Part shown: one piece after another, positions 39,699 through 50,159 of the stretch | How the letters are laid out: each line of letters opens with the position of its first letter | How positions within the stretch are numbered: position 1 is the first letter of the stretch | DNA from: Paenisporosarcina antarctica | GTDB lineage: Bacteria; Bacillota; Bacilli; Bacillales_A; Planococcaceae | Direction of reading: 5' to 3' | DNA length: 57,500 bases | Assembly (NCBI RefSeq): GCF_004367585.1 | Contig: NZ_CP038015.1 | Span: forward strand, 3,835,001 to 3,892,500 | The notes under the pieces: generated by a model | Told to the model about the DNA's origin: nothing | Databases searched by the model: none | What the model saw: the letters and a program-made list of their open reading frames with translations, nothing else | Made by a program: the position numbers and the translations under genes

Positions 39699-40157
39699 AT
39701 GATCAAACAACAAATTTTAGAGATTCACAAAAATTATCAGGTATGGTTGAATTCATTGAAAGAGTTATCAAACGAAGAAGCAATGAGCCCGTATGCTCCT
39801 GGAAAGTGGTCACCAAATATAATTATCATGCATTTAGCACAATGGGATCGCTTTACCTTAGAAGATCGGCTACCCTTCATGAAAGAAGGTGCTAAACTTG
39901 AAAAATTTCCTGCCTTCGAAGAGTTTAATGCAAAAGCTGAAGCACTTGCTTCACAACAAACATTTGAAGAAACCATTGCTTATGCAAAAAGACAACGTCA
40001 ATGCATTACGAAAAAACTTGAAGAAATAAATGACAGTGAATGGCACAAAGAATTTAACATTGGTAATCATTCTTTGTCGATTATGAGTTATTTTACTGAT
40101 TTTTCTGAACACGATGAACATCATAAACGACAAATTGAGCGTGTTAGAAGTAGATAG
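39699..40157 (+). CDS. DinB-family metalloprotein of unknown function
   Basis: A 152-residue four-helix-bundle protein of the DinB/YfiT type. The expected three metal-binding histidines fit MHLAQWD (about 47) and HDEHHKRQ near the C terminus (about 138-143). PGKWSPNIIIMHLAQWD is characteristic of the group. Some relatives are thiol-dependent S-transferases, but this one cannot be assigned. ATG 39699 follows AAAGGAGTG. It is not part of the usual yabR-tRNA-spoIIE neighbourhood and so is probably an insertion. Confidence 0.82.
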   Translation: MIKQQILEIHKNYQVWLNSLKELSNEEAMSPYAPGKWSPNIIIMHLAQWDRFTLEDRLPFMKEGAKLEKFPAFEEFNAKAEALASQQTFEETIAYAKRQRQCITKKLEEINDSEWHKEFNIGNHSLSIMSYFTDFSEHDEHHKRQIERVRSR

Positions 40158-40193
40158 ATAGTTTTTGAAAATAATGGATATAATTACGAAAAT

Positions 40194-40233
40194 AAAAAAA
40201 CCCACAAGAGATATCTTCTCTTGTGGGTTTTTT
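40194..40233. terminator. Bidirectional terminator between dinB-like gene and tRNA-Glu
   Basis: AAAAAACCCACAAGAGA pairs with TCTCTTGTGGGTTTTTT across a 5-nt loop. It has A and T runs on both sides, serving both convergent units. It ends only 3 bases from the 3' end of tRNA-Glu. Confidence 0.9.
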
Positions 40234-40236
40234 GGA

Positions 40237-40308
40237 TGACCCCTACGGGAATCGAACCCGTGTTACCGCCGTGAAAGGGCGGTGTCTTAACCGCTTGACC
40301 AAGGGGCC
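40237..40308 (-). tRNA. tRNA-Glu (anticodon TTC)
   Basis: A 72-nt cloverleaf starting GGCCCCTTGGTCAAGCGGTT, with anticodon arm CCGCC-CTTTCAC-GGCGG and T arm GGGTTCGATTCCC. It is almost identical to Bacillus tRNA-Glu. The 3' CCA is not encoded (TCC follows the discriminator A). Confidence 0.97.
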
Positions 40309-40425
40309 GTAATAGTAGGAAACATGTGATAAAAACAACTTTTCGAAAAGCTGATGTCGAGCTCGAATGACGCTTATGGCTGGGCCTGTCATGCATCCGA
40401 TTTTGCAGGATACTTCAATAAAATA

Positions 40426-40499
40426 TGGCGGCCGAGGGGATCGAACCCCCGACCTCACGGGTATGAACCGTACGCTCTAGCCAGCTGAGCTAGGCCGCC
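40426..40499 (-). tRNA. tRNA-Met, elongator (anticodon CAT)
   Basis: A 74-nt cloverleaf starting GGCGGCCTAGCTCAGCTGGC, with anticodon loop TTCATAC and a perfect 7-bp acceptor stem GGCGGCC/GGCCGCC. It resembles the elongator tRNA-Met of B. subtilis and not the initiator (which starts CGCGGGG) or the CAU-Ile tRNA. CCA is not encoded. Met then Glu in one transcript is the B. subtilis trnSL arrangement. Confidence 0.95.
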
Positions 40500-40519
40500 G
40501 TTTTTAAAGAACATTTACA

Positions 40520-40548
40520 ATAATACTAGCGTAACCAAAGAGTGTCAA
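40520..40548 (-). promoter_or_regulatory. Promoter of the tRNA-Met/tRNA-Glu unit
   Basis: On the minus strand: a perfect TTGACA (40548-40543), 17-bp spacer, TATTAT (40525-40520), about 20 bp ahead of tRNA-Met. Confidence 0.72.
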
Positions 40549-40586
40549 GCTGTCTTTTGAATGTTTATCTCGTTTTCTCTGATATT

Positions 40587-40594
40587 ACGTCGAA
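40587..40594 (+). promoter_or_regulatory. Possible 0A box upstream of spoIIE
   Basis: ACGTCGAA keeps the GTCGAA core of the Spo0A site; TTGACAAA at the -35 (40621-40628) is a second weaker match. Confidence 0.4.
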
Positions 40595-40620
40595 ATGTTT
40601 TTTGATCAAGTTGTCATGAA

Positions 40621-40653
40621 TTGACAAACTTTACACGAATCTTCTCCTATAAT
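40621..40653 (+). promoter_or_regulatory. Spo0A-dependent-type promoter of spoIIE (21-bp spacer)
   Basis: A perfect TTGACA and a perfect TATAAT, but 21 bp apart. In B. subtilis spoIIE and spoIIG have such over-long spacers and need Spo0A~P to bring sigma-A polymerase to the -10. Confidence 0.65.
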
Positions 40654-40684
40654 AAAAATCATCGTAAGGGAAGGGATTGATTTC

Positions 40685-43102
40685 ATGAAATCTATGACAA
40701 CTGATAGTGTGAAGAAAATGCCTATTTGGAGCCGTTGGATGATTTGGATAAAGAAAAAAAAATTAAAAATCACGTTATCCTTACTCATTATATTTTTTGC
40801 CTTCTTCTTATCAAGAGTCGTGTTATTTGAAGCAGCTGTTCCATTTTTCTTACCCATATGGGCAATTGTGGCAAGGCGGTATCCACGTTATTTACCGTTC
40901 GTTTGGATTGGTGGTCTTAGTGGGAGTTTAACACTTGGAATTGGACAGACAGTCATTCATGTTTTACTAGTAGGTGGCTATCAAGTAGTAAGTCACCTAC
41001 TAAAGCAAAAAAAATTCATCCCATTGCAAGTGGCTATTGTAGTCTTGCTTGTCCAAATGGGATGGCAAGCCGTATCGTATGGCGGAGCCATTCCACTGTC
41101 TGTATCTTTACTAGTATTGTATGAAAGCGTTCTATCTGCGATTATGACAGTCTTTCTATTTCAATTATTTGTCCCAATGCACGTATTAACAATAGCCAAA
41201 TGGACGTTTGAACGAATTGGTGCAGCTGTGATGGTGAGTGCTTTAATGTTAACAGGTATGGGGAGTTTGGTATTTGGGGTCATCTCAATTCCTCTAGTGC
41301 TCGTTCACCTTGTGGTATTTGGAGCAGTAAGCGTTGGTGGGGTTTTTGTTGGAACTGCAGTTGCCACGATTATGGGGACAATTCTTAGTTTATCTCAACT
41401 ATCGTTTAGCGGAATGATTGCGGTTTATGCGTTGTCAGGATTATGTGCAGGGTTATTTCAAAATAAAGGTCGTATATGGATGGCTATCGGATCTCTTGGC
41501 GCAGCACTATTTTTCACTGTATATGACACCACATTACCGCTTGATAAAGTTTATTTTTATTCACTTACTTGTGCGATGTTAATCTTTTTTATATTACCAA
41601 CTTCTTGGTTAAACTATGCTCAGAATCAATTGTTCCCAAAACCTACATCCGTACTTTTTAAAAGGCAACAATGGTTAACAGATAAAGTAAATACACAATT
41701 ATATGATTTTCAACAGTTCGTTGAATTTATTACACAGCTTGTTAATGATCGCTTTCCAACGCAAAAAGAAGTAGCTTCAAGCAGTCGAATGACGGATTAT
41801 TCAGTATGCGGCACTTGCTTTAGACAAGATAAATGTTGGGGGGTGGAAGATCAAGGTATGTATCCAGTCGTAGAAGAGTGGAAAGAGCTAAGAGCTCATA
41901 CCAAATCAGGTGTTCGCTATCGCTTAAATGACCGGATTCAAGAAAAATGTGTACGTTCAAGCGGGCTTATTGATGCACTCGAAGAACAGTTCGCAAACAA
42001 TAAACTAGCTGGACATTACGCTCATGGTAAAAAAATGCTAGCGTTCCAACTACGTGACATGAGTCAACATGTGAGTGATCTTATGGCTGATATTAAGCTA
42101 AATGAAGCAAATCACGAATCTGAAGAAGAGATCATTTCAAGATGCTTAGATAACGCGAAAATCGCGCACTTTCAAATTGATATGCTTTCAGAAGAACCGG
42201 GAGCACGGAAAATTGTATGTTGTTTGCCTTTAAAACAAGCGGAGTGGGAAACGAACCAAATGATAGGTGAGCGTCTTATTAGTCCTATTCTTCATGAATT
42301 ATATGATGAACCGTTCGAGATTAGTCGTACTTCTGAAATTCAAGATCCTTTTGCACACGTTCAAATCACGTTCCAATCTGCTGTGAGATTTAAGTATGAT
42401 TATGGAGTGTTTACAAGGGCCTCCCAGGATACCTTATATTCTGGGGATGCACATAGTGTTATTCCTTTGCATAACGGGCTAGTAGCGTTCGTATTGTCAG
42501 ATGGGATGGGTCAGAACATGGAAGCCTACCATGAGAGTAGAAAAGTTATTCGCTTGTTGCGTGAATGCTTACAACATCAAATGAACCCAGAAACTGCGAT
42601 GCATACGCTACATTACGTCATGTCTCTTAAGCATCATTCGGATTTATATGCTACGTTGGATTTAGCGTTACTTGATTTACAACAAGGGAAGTTATGGTCG
42701 TTTAAAGCTGGAAGCATGTCAACATACTTACTCAGAGGGAAAGACAGTGTGAAAATTGATAGTCAAAGCGTGCCGATAGGTTTCTTGCCAACGCTGTCGG
42801 TAGATGCAGAAGAACGTATTGTAAAAGATGGGGATATTTTAGTGATGCTATCAGACGGAATATTCTCACCAGATGATTCCTTAGAAGAACAAGAAGATGA
42901 ACTCATACGTTTAATGAGAAAGTATGAGACATTACCAACTGAATCACTTGCTGAAATATTGGTGTCAGAATTTAATCGAAAATATCCTGCTGCGGAAGAT
43001 GATCGAACATTAATTGTAGTCAAAGTTAAGCATGCTGTTCCGGAATGGTCACTCTTTTCTCCATCATATCGAAATAATTCGCGTGAAAGAATGGTAAAAT
43101 AG
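40685..43102 (+). CDS. spoIIE: Stage II sporulation protein E (PP2C-type phosphatase)
   Basis: An 805-residue membrane phosphatase that dephosphorylates SpoIIAA to activate sigma-F and also takes part in polar septum formation. The N-terminal part has about ten TM helices (about 28-310), a central cysteine-containing FtsZ-linked region follows (about 320-580), and the C-terminal PPM phosphatase (about 585-795) has metal-binding aspartates in VLSDGMGQN, LVMLSDGIFSPDD and AEDDRTLIVV. It is slightly shorter than the B. subtilis protein (about 827). yabS and yabT, which follow it in B. subtilis, are absent here. Confidence 0.95.
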   Translation: MKSMTTDSVKKMPIWSRWMIWIKKKKLKITLSLLIIFFAFFLSRVVLFEAAVPFFLPIWAIVARRYPRYLPFVWIGGLSGSLTLGIGQTVIHVLLVGGYQVVSHLLKQKKFIPLQVAIVVLLVQMGWQAVSYGGAIPLSVSLLVLYESVLSAIMTVFLFQLFVPMHVLTIAKWTFERIGAAVMVSALMLTGMGSLVFGVISIPLVLVHLVVFGAVSVGGVFVGTAVATIMGTILSLSQLSFSGMIAVYALSGLCAGLFQNKGRIWMAIGSLGAALFFTVYDTTLPLDKVYFYSLTCAMLIFFILPTSWLNYAQNQLFPKPTSVLFKRQQWLTDKVNTQLYDFQQFVEFITQLVNDRFPTQKEVASSSRMTDYSVCGTCFRQDKCWGVEDQGMYPVVEEWKELRAHTKSGVRYRLNDRIQEKCVRSSGLIDALEEQFANNKLAGHYAHGKKMLAFQLRDMSQHVSDLMADIKLNEANHESEEEIISRCLDNAKIAHFQIDMLSEEPGARKIVCCLPLKQAEWETNQMIGERLISPILHELYDEPFEISRTSEIQDPFAHVQITFQSAVRFKYDYGVFTRASQDTLYSGDAHSVIPLHNGLVAFVLSDGMGQNMEAYHESRKVIRLLRECLQHQMNPETAMHTLHYVMSLKHHSDLYATLDLALLDLQQGKLWSFKAGSMSTYLLRGKDSVKIDSQSVPIGFLPTLSVDAEERIVKDGDILVMLSDGIFSPDDSLEEQEDELIRLMRKYETLPTESLAEILVSEFNRKYPAAEDDRTLIVVKVKHAVPEWSLFSPSYRNNSRERMVK

Positions 43103-43132
43103 AATATCTAGAGTCAAGGAGGTGACAAGAAG

Positions 43133-44545
43133 TTGGATTTTCGTAAACAAGTTATAATGTATAGTCAAAAACACCAATTAATAAGTGGTAGGGATCGACT
43201 TCTTGTTGCATGTTCAGGGGGCGCAGATTCAATTACGCTCCTCACCTTTTTAAACCAACAAAAAGATTTTCTTGGTATTGAAATTGGCTGTATTCATGCG
43301 AATCATGGTCTTAGAGGTGAAGAATCAGACGAAGATGAACGTTTTGTTGAAAATCTATGCCATAATCTGAACATCAGTTTTCACAGAAAAAAGCTACCTA
43401 TAAATGACATACTAATTCGTGAAAATGGAAACTTACAGGATATTTGCCGCCGTGAACGTTATCACTTTTTTGAAGAAGTGATGAAAAAAAGCAAATACAA
43501 TAAGCTCGCTGTAGCTCATCATGCGGATGATCAAGTAGAATCGGTATTAATGGGTTTAACAAGAGGAACTCGAACGAATGGCATGTTATCAAAACGTTCC
43601 TTTGGAAAAGCTAAGTTAATTCGTCCATTTTTATCCGTCACGAGAAAACAAATCGAACATTATTTGAACCAACAACACATTACATATCGTGAAGATTCAA
43701 GTAATAAGAAAGATACATACACGCGGAATCGATTTCGCCATCATATCGTACCTCTTGTCCAAGAAGAAAACCCAAATGTTGCAGCTGCTATAAGTCAGTG
43801 GACACATCAACAACAGCAAGATGAGCAATTATTGCAGAAACTTGCTATGAATGAATATGAGAAAATTATCCTATCAACATCCCTTCATTCACTATCTATT
43901 GACATACAACTATTTCGACGCATCGAGATTGCTTTACAAAAAAGGGTCGTTCTACTAATATTAAAGTATCTATATCCAAATGAAAGTTTATGGTTAAGTC
44001 ATGATCTTATTAATCAAATTCATAGCCAGTGTCTCGAACGTGACGGTTCAAGTGAGATTCATCTTCCAAAAGGGAGAAAAGTGTTCCGTCACTACTCGAC
44101 GATGCTTTTTTCTTTTGATGAAGCAAAATCATCGCCACTCCTCACCCCAATTATTCTTGTCACCGGGGAATGGGTAGCTGCCGGCTTTAATTTACGGATA
44201 AAAGTGTGCAATCGAGATGATGCGTTTTGTTTTGATGAGGGATGGTATGTAACACTTGAGCAAAGAGAGCTACCTATCCACATGAGGGGTAGACAATCTG
44301 GAGATCGATTATTGTTAAAAGGAATGAAAGATTCCAAACGTTTGTCCCGCCTAATGATTGATGAAAAAGTACCGCGGCACATACGAAAAGAGGTTCCAGT
44401 GCTCGAGACACAACTAGGCGAAATTATTGGTTTGCCAGGAGTTAGACTAGGTTCACGTTTTACCAAGCATCCACATGATGGTTGGACGCATAAATTTATG
44501 ATTGAAAAAGAAACTACTAATCCCGAGGAGGAATCTATATGTTAG
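43133..44545 (+). CDS. tilS: tRNA(Ile)-lysidine synthetase
   Basis: Attaches lysine to C34 of the CAU-anticodon tRNA-Ile so that it reads AUA. The protein has 470 residues, with a PP-loop ATPase motif SGGADS at 28-33, then [12 protein letters not shown] and [12 protein letters not shown] middle domain is followed by a C-terminal TilS domain ([22 protein letters not shown]). It starts at TTG 43133, 7 nt behind a strong AAGGAGGTGAC. It overlaps hpt by 7 bp. Confidence 0.95.
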
Positions 44546-45081
44546 GGAAAGATATTCAAGAAGTATTGATTTCTGAAGAGCAATTACAAATAAAAATTCG
44601 TGAATTAGGAGAAGTCTTAACTGTTGATTATAAAGACAAGTTTCCATTGGCAGTTGGTGTACTAAAAGGCGCAATGCCATTTATGGCCGATCTTATGAAA
44701 CGAATGGATGTTTACATGGAAGTTGATTTCATGGACGTTTCAAGTTACGGAAATGCGACAATTTCATCTGGTGAAGTTAAAATTGTGAAGGATTTAAACA
44801 CAAGCGTCGAAGGTCGCGACGTATTGATTTTAGAGGATATTATCGATAGTGGTTTGACACTTAGTTATTTAGTTGAACTTTTTAAATATCGTAAAGCAAA
44901 ATCAATTAAAATTGTTACTTTACTCGATAAACCAAGTGGTCGCAAAGTAGATTTACACGTTGACTACATTGGTTTTGAAGTGCCAGATTCATTTGTCGTG
45001 GGTTACGGATTAGATTACATGGAGAAATATCGCAACTTACCTTATGTAGGCGTTTTAAAGAAAGAAGTATACTCGTTTTAA
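44539..45081 (+). CDS. hpt: Hypoxanthine-guanine phosphoribosyltransferase
   Basis: A 180-residue purine salvage enzyme that converts hypoxanthine or guanine plus PRPP to IMP or GMP. The PRPP motif is [14 protein letters not shown] at about 98-111; [13 protein letters not shown] lies at about 40-52. The C-terminal [10 protein letters not shown]-like end is seen as [16 protein letters not shown]. In B. subtilis HprT with TilS also stimulates ftsH transcription. It is translationally coupled to tilS. Confidence 0.95.
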
Positions 45082-45118
45082 AACAGTGAACAAAAATGTC
45101 ACATAAAATCAAGCACTT

Positions 45119-45156
45119 GGGTATAAAAGACAAGGCTTATCGTTGTACCCTTTTTT
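45119..45156 (+). terminator. Weak terminator between hpt and ftsH
   Basis: GGGT and ACAA pair with TTGT and ACCC around a bulge, then six T. The stem is poor; read-through into ftsH is likely. Confidence 0.35.
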
Positions 45157-45210
45157 CTGCTTATGATAAGATTATCTTTAGTTTTTCTGTATATTTTGAG
45201 GAGGTTTGGG

Positions 45211-47226
45211 ATGAATCGAATATTTCGGTACACCATATTTTATTTATTAATTTTCCTTGTGATTATCGGGATCTTTGGTACGTTTAACAGCGAAAAAAAC
45301 CCAACCAAAGAAATCCGTTATGACGAGTTTATGACTTCATTACAAGGTGACGAAGTTACAGAGTTCTCCATGCAACCAGATGCAAGTGTCTATGTAGTGC
45401 GTGGGAAAATGAAGGGTTATAAAGAAGATGAAGAATTCGTCACCAATATTCCGATTGATGACCAAGAACTTTATAACAAAATCAATACTATTGCTGAAGC
45501 CAATGTAAAAATTGACTATTTACAAGCACCTCAAACAAGTGGATGGGTGCAATTCTTTACAGGCATAATACCGTTCATTATCATCTTCATCCTGTTCTTC
45601 TTCTTATTGAACCAATCTCAGGGTGGCGGAAATAAAGTAATGAGTTTCGGCAAGAGTAAAGCGAAATTATTTGATACTGAAAAGAAAAAAGTTAGCTTTG
45701 ATGATGTAGCAGGTGCTGATGAAGAGAAACAAGAACTTGTAGAAGTGGTTGAATTCTTAAAAGACCCTCGCAAATTCGATGCAATTGGCGCTCGTATTCC
45801 TAAAGGGATTCTTTTAGTTGGTCCTCCAGGTACTGGTAAAACATTGCTTGCTCGTGCTGTTGCAGGCGAATCAGGCGTTCCTTTCTTCTCAATTAGTGGT
45901 TCTGACTTTGTGGAAATGTTTGTAGGGGTGGGTGCATCTCGTGTACGTGACCTATTTGAAAACGCAAAGAAAAATGCACCATGTATCATCTTTATTGATG
46001 AAATTGATGCAGTTGGTCGTCAACGTGGAGCTGGTCTTGGTGGTGGACACGATGAGCGTGAACAAACCTTGAATCAATTGCTTGTTGAAATGGATGGTTT
46101 CGGAGCGAATGAAGGAATTATTATCGTCGCTGCAACAAACCGACCAGATATTCTAGATCCAGCACTTCTTCGTCCAGGACGTTTTGATCGTCAAATTACG
46201 GTTGGTCGCCCAGATGTTAAGGGTCGTGAAGCAGTCCTTAAAGTACATGCCCGCAACAAACCTTTAGATGAGCATGTAGATTTAAAAGCAGTCTCACAAC
46301 GTACACCAGGATTTTCTGGTGCGGATTTAGAGAATCTTCTAAACGAAGCAGCTTTAGTTGCTGCCCGTCGTAATAAGAAGAAGATTGATATGACTGATAT
46401 CGATGAAGCAACCGACCGCGTAATTGCAGGTCCTGCGAAAACCGGTAAAGTTATATCAGCAAAAGAACGCAGAATTGTTGCCTATCATGAAGCTGGGCAC
46501 GTAGTAATAGGTTTAACGCTTGATGACGCAGAGGTTGTTCATAAAGTAACTATTGTTCCTCGTGGCCAAGCAGGCGGTTACGCTGTTATGTTACCAAAAG
46601 AGGATCGTTACTTCATGACTAAACCAGAATTACTTGATAAAATTTCTGGTCTACTTGGAGGACGTGTAGCTGAAGATGTTGTCTTCGGTGAAGTGTCAAC
46701 GGGCGCTCACAATGATTTCCAACGTGCGACTAGCATTGCTAGAAGCATGGTTACTGAATATGGTATGAGTGATAAACTTGGACCTATGCAGTTTGGGTCA
46801 GCGCAAGGCGGTAACGTGTTCTTAGGTCGTGACTTTAACTCTGAGCAAAATTATTCGGATGCTATTGCTTACGAAATTGATCAAGAAATGCAACGTATGA
46901 TTAAAGAGCAGTACGTTCGTACAAAAGAGATTTTGACGGAAAAACTAGAGTTACTAGAGTTAATTGCGAATACGCTTCTTGAAGTGGAAACACTAGACGC
47001 TGGTCAAATTATGCACTTGAAAGATCATGGTACTTTACCAGTACGTCTTGTTGCTTCTGTAGATGAAGATGAAGCTTCTGACAAAAAAGTGGATGTGGAA
47101 ACGACAAATGTTGACGCAGTAACACCAGATGTTACGGGCGCAGCAAACGACCCATCAACTGCCGATTTAGTGAAGGAAGAAACGACTGTTGAACCTTCAG
47201 GCGACATTAAGGAAGATCGTAAATAA
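45211..47226 (+). CDS. ftsH: ATP-dependent zinc metalloprotease FtsH
   Basis: A 671-residue membrane AAA protease for quality control and Spo0A-pathway regulation. Two TM helices lie at about 5-25 and 112-132 with a small extracytoplasmic domain between. The AAA module has Walker A GPPGTGKT at 204-211 and Walker [16 protein letters not shown], and the second region of homology is [20 protein letters not shown]. The zinc protease site is HEAGH at 426-430. An acidic tail follows residue 610. ATG 45211 is preceded by GAGGAGGT; a reading from 45163 has no ribosome site. Confidence 0.97.
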   Translation: MNRIFRYTIFYLLIFLVIIGIFGTFNSEKNPTKEIRYDEFMTSLQGDEVTEFSMQPDASVYVVRGKMKGYKEDEEFVTNIPIDDQELYNKINTIAEANVKIDYLQAPQTSGWVQFFTGIIPFIIIFILFFFLLNQSQGGGNKVMSFGKSKAKLFDTEKKKVSFDDVAGADEEKQELVEVVEFLKDPRKFDAIGARIPKGILLVGPPGTGKTLLARAVAGESGVPFFSISGSDFVEMFVGVGASRVRDLFENAKKNAPCIIFIDEIDAVGRQRGAGLGGGHDEREQTLNQLLVEMDGFGANEGIIIVAATNRPDILDPALLRPGRFDRQITVGRPDVKGREAVLKVHARNKPLDEHVDLKAVSQRTPGFSGADLENLLNEAALVAARRNKKKIDMTDIDEATDRVIAGPAKTGKVISAKERRIVAYHEAGHVVIGLTLDDAEVVHKVTIVPRGQAGGYAVMLPKEDRYFMTKPELLDKISGLLGGRVAEDVVFGEVSTGAHNDFQRATSIARSMVTEYGMSDKLGPMQFGSAQGGNVFLGRDFNSEQNYSDAIAYEIDQEMQRMIKEQYVRTKEILTEKLELLELIANTLLEVETLDAGQIMHLKDHGTLPVRLVASVDEDEASDKKVDVETTNVDAVTPDVTGAANDPSTADLVKEETTVEPSGDIKEDRK

Positions 47227-47240
47227 CGTATAAGACATTT

Positions 47241-47283
47241 AAGCTGATTGACCTCCGTTGTGGAAGTCAATCAGCTTTTTTTT
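47241..47283 (+). terminator. ftsH terminator
   Basis: AAGCTGATTGAC pairs with GTCAATCAGCTT, then a T-run. Confidence 0.9.
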
Positions 47284-47296
47284 GCAAGTGGTAATA

Positions 47297-47305
47297 TGGT
47301 ATGAT
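47297..47305 (+). promoter_or_regulatory. Candidate extended -10 promoter of coaX
   Basis: TGGTATGAT has a TGN extension and a near-consensus -10; no -35 match. The leader behind it contains GCTGGCGCTAACAGCTAGAC, which resembles the dispersed GTCTAGCGCC element in reverse. Confidence 0.35.
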
Positions 47306-47395
47306 GACTAACAGAAAAGTGCTGGCGCTAACAGCTAGACAAGAAAAGTATCACAATGGAGCAATATATTACTAGAATTTGTGAGGTACAAACAA

Positions 47396-48160
47396 ATGAT
47401 ACTCGTTTTAGATACAGGAAATACAAATATTGTGCTGGGTGTTTATCATGAAAACGAACTAATACATCATTGGCGCATGGAAACTGACCGTAATAAAACA
47501 GAAGACGAATATGGCATGCAAGTTAAAGCATTATTTAACCATGCAGGTATCGACTTTAGTCATATTCATAGCATTATCATTTCGTCCGTTGTCCCGCCTA
47601 TTATGTTTTCATTAGAGAGAATGTGTCAAAAATACTTTGGCATTAAACCGCTTGTAGTGGGTCCAGGTGTGAAAACTGGATTAAATATTAAATACGAAAA
47701 CCCTCGTGAAGTCGGAGCAGATCGCATTGTCAACGCGGTCGCGGCGATAGAAGAATACGGTCCCCCACTAATAGTTGTGGATTTTGGGACGGCTACAACC
47801 TATTGTTTTATTAATGAAAAAGGCGAATATATGGGAGGCGCAATTGCACCCGGTATCGGCATTTCCACAGAAGCTCTATTTGAGCGAGCATCAAAATTGC
47901 CTCGAATTGAATTAACGCAACCGGAAAGTGTAGTTGGCAAGAATACGATTTCAGCTATGCAAGCTGGTATTGTTTATGGGTATGTTGGTCAAGTAGAAGG
48001 AATAGTGTCACGTATGAAAGCGCAAAGTAAAGAACACCCTACTGTCATTGCAACGGGTGGGATGGCTAGTTTAATTGCGGCGCAAACAACAGTAATTGAT
48101 ACGGTTGATCCATATTTAACTTTAAAAGGACTGCACTTAATATACGAACGTAACCAATAA
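47396..48160 (+). CDS. coaX: Type III pantothenate kinase
   Basis: First step of coenzyme A synthesis. A 254-residue ASKHA-fold kinase: [17 protein letters not shown] (phosphate-1 motif with Asp6), [11 protein letters not shown] (about 101-111), [14 protein letters not shown] (about 121-134), GGAIAPGIG. It lacks feedback control by CoA in family members studied. ATG 47396 is the family start, behind GTGAGGTA; five extra codons to GTG 47381 would consume that ribosome site. Confidence 0.95.
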   Translation: MILVLDTGNTNIVLGVYHENELIHHWRMETDRNKTEDEYGMQVKALFNHAGIDFSHIHSIIISSVVPPIMFSLERMCQKYFGIKPLVVGPGVKTGLNIKYENPREVGADRIVNAVAAIEEYGPPLIVVDFGTATTYCFINEKGEYMGGAIAPGIGISTEALFERASKLPRIELTQPESVVGKNTISAMQAGIVYGYVGQVEGIVSRMKAQSKEHPTVIATGGMASLIAAQTTVIDTVDPYLTLKGLHLIYERNQ

Positions 48161-48176
48161 GAAAAGAGGAGAAAAA

Positions 48177-49055
48177 ATGGTGGATTATTTAGTAAGAGCT
48201 CTAGCATTTGAAGGTAAAGTGCGTGCGTATGCTGTTCGCACAACGGATACAGTAGGAGAAGCACAGAAACGTCATGCAACTTGGCCAACTGCATCGGCAG
48301 CACTCGGTCGCTCGATGACAGCTGGTGTCATGATGGGTGCTATGCTAAAAGGTGAAGATAAAATCACGGTTAAAGTAGAAGGAAATGGTCCTATTGGTGC
48401 CATTATTGTCGATAGTAATTCAAAAGGTGAAGTACGTGGATATGTTTCAAAACCGCAAACTCACTTTGATTTAAATGAACATGGGAAACTCGATGTGTCT
48501 CGAGCAGTTGGAACAGAAGGTATGTTGACAATTGTAAAAGATCTAGGACTCCGTGATTTCTTTACAGGCTCAGTACCGATAGTTTCTGGTGAATTAGGTG
48601 AAGACTTTACGTATTATTTTGCGGTTTCTGAGCAAGTGCCTACTTCTGTTGGATTAGGGGTTTTAGTAAATCCGGATAATACAATTTTGGCATCAGGTGG
48701 ATTTATTATTCAGTTAATGCCAGGAATTGAAGATGAAACGATTTCAATTATTGAAGAAAAACTAAGTTCGATGGAGCCTGTTTCTAAATTAATGGCAAGA
48801 GGACTAACGCCTGAAGAATTATTACAAGAGATTTTAGGTGCTGAAAACGTCAAATTCCTAGATGAAATGCCCGTATCTTTTGATTGTAATTGTTCAAAAG
48901 AGCGATTTGGATCAGCAATTTTAGCGTTAGGTGAAAATGAAATTCAAGAAATGATTGAGGATGACGGTAAAGCTGAAGCTCAATGTCATTTCTGTATGGA
49001 AACATATCAATATTCTCAACAAGAATTGGAATCGTTTATCGATGAAATCAAATAA
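48177..49055 (+). CDS. hslO: Redox-regulated chaperone Hsp33
   Basis: A 292-residue holdase switched on by oxidation. The N-terminal domain (about 1-180) is followed by a linker and a C-terminal zinc switch with C237, C239, C270 and C273 in DCNCS and CHFC, the CxC/CxxC pattern of the family. GAGGAGAAA precedes the ATG. It follows coaX after 16 bp and overlaps yacD by 14 bp; the coaX-hslO-yacD-cysK order is conserved. Confidence 0.96.
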   Translation: MVDYLVRALAFEGKVRAYAVRTTDTVGEAQKRHATWPTASAALGRSMTAGVMMGAMLKGEDKITVKVEGNGPIGAIIVDSNSKGEVRGYVSKPQTHFDLNEHGKLDVSRAVGTEGMLTIVKDLGLRDFFTGSVPIVSGELGEDFTYYFAVSEQVPTSVGLGVLVNPDNTILASGGFIIQLMPGIEDETISIIEEKLSSMEPVSKLMARGLTPEELLQEILGAENVKFLDEMPVSFDCNCSKERFGSAILALGENEIQEMIEDDGKAEAQCHFCMETYQYSQQELESFIDEIK

Positions 49056-49980
49056 TAAAAATGGGCGTCATCTGGTAGAAGATCAACCCAATCAGAAGAG
49101 ATTGAAAACAAAGCCAGTGCTTATTATTCTTTTTCTTTTGTTACTGGGGAATTCTTTGTGGTTTATTGCTTGGCTAATTCCAAATGAATCGTCTGGCAGT
49201 GGTGAAGAAGTAGCTTCTGTTGAGGGACAGGGAATTACTCGTGAAGACTGGATAGTTGCGATGGAAGAACAGTATGGAAAAGATACACTTCTCGAACTCG
49301 TAAATGCAAAAGTAATGGAATCAGCAGCGGGAAAATACAAAATAAAGGTAACAGATAAAGAAATAGATTTGGAACTTGCCTTAATTCGTTCTGCTCAAGA
49401 CAGTACAGTTACACAAAATCATTCGTTGAATAAAGATATGCTCCGTCCAAAAATGCGCGCACAATTAATTTTAGAAAAAGTGCTAACAAAAGACGTAATC
49501 ATTGAAGATGTAGAAATCCAAACATTTTATGATGAAAATAAGTCTCTTTATAACATCCCAACGACATATCAAGCGAGTTTAATAGTCTTGCAGTCTGAAT
49601 CAGAAGCACAAGAGGTCGTTGAGGAACTTGAAAATGGATCTTCATTTGATGTGTTAGCTCGTGAACGTTCAGTAGATATCGCTTCAGCCAGTCTTGGTGG
49701 AAATATTGGATTTATTTCTGAAGGTCAAGAGAACGTAGATTCTTCAGTTGTAACAGCGGTTAGTAAATTAGAGATAGAACAATGGAGTAGTCCAGTTTTA
49801 CTAACTGACGAACGATACGCTGTCGTTTATCTACAAGACATTGCACAAGGGAAGGCTTTTTCATATAAAGATATGAAGGGGCATATTAAACGTGAATTAG
49901 CATTGGAGCAACTCCCACAATCCGTTTCCCCTGAAGCATTTTGGAAAGAATTTGACACCCAATGGTTCTATTCGGAATAA
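49042..49980 (+). CDS. yacD: PrsA-like peptidyl-prolyl isomerase (YacD), membrane anchored
   Basis: A 312-residue exported protein with one N-terminal membrane segment (about 21-42, no lipobox cysteine visible), a SurA/PrsA-type N-domain (about 50-150) and a parvulin-like rotamase region (about 165-260: [28 protein letters not shown]). It is a probable foldase for secreted proteins. The start is the least certain in this block: ATG 49042 is chosen because it matches the YacD N terminus in B. subtilis (MKS-), although its ribosome site is weak. An earlier ATG at 48955 lies deep in hslO. Confidence 0.85.
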   Translation: MKSNNKNGRHLVEDQPNQKRLKTKPVLIILFLLLLGNSLWFIAWLIPNESSGSGEEVASVEGQGITREDWIVAMEEQYGKDTLLELVNAKVMESAAGKYKIKVTDKEIDLELALIRSAQDSTVTQNHSLNKDMLRPKMRAQLILEKVLTKDVIIEDVEIQTFYDENKSLYNIPTTYQASLIVLQSESEAQEVVEELENGSSFDVLARERSVDIASASLGGNIGFISEGQENVDSSVVTAVSKLEIEQWSSPVLLTDERYAVVYLQDIAQGKAFSYKDMKGHIKRELALEQLPQSVSPEAFWKEFDTQWFYSE

Positions 49981-50007
49981 TAATTTAAGTTCTGAAGGCT
50001 AAATTCC

Positions 50008-50072
50008 CGACATCTTGCTCGCAAAAAGGTATTGCTCCTGCAGTTACTTGTCCTAAAAATTTCGCATGCCTT
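50008..50072 (-). repeat. Dispersed GCAGGAGCA element, copy 4 (minus strand)
   Basis: Read on the minus strand: GCATGCGAAATTTTTAGGAC, then AAGTAACTGCAGGAGCAATA and CCTTTTTGCGAGCAAG. It aligns with copy 1 at 17664 over about 50 bases. Confidence 0.62.
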
Positions 50073-50159
50073 CATGACCCGTGTCCTGTGGCCCGAGCGA
50101 GCTGTCGTTAGGAACTAGACATAGAGTTACATAAAGTTACGTATAATAACTAAATACCT

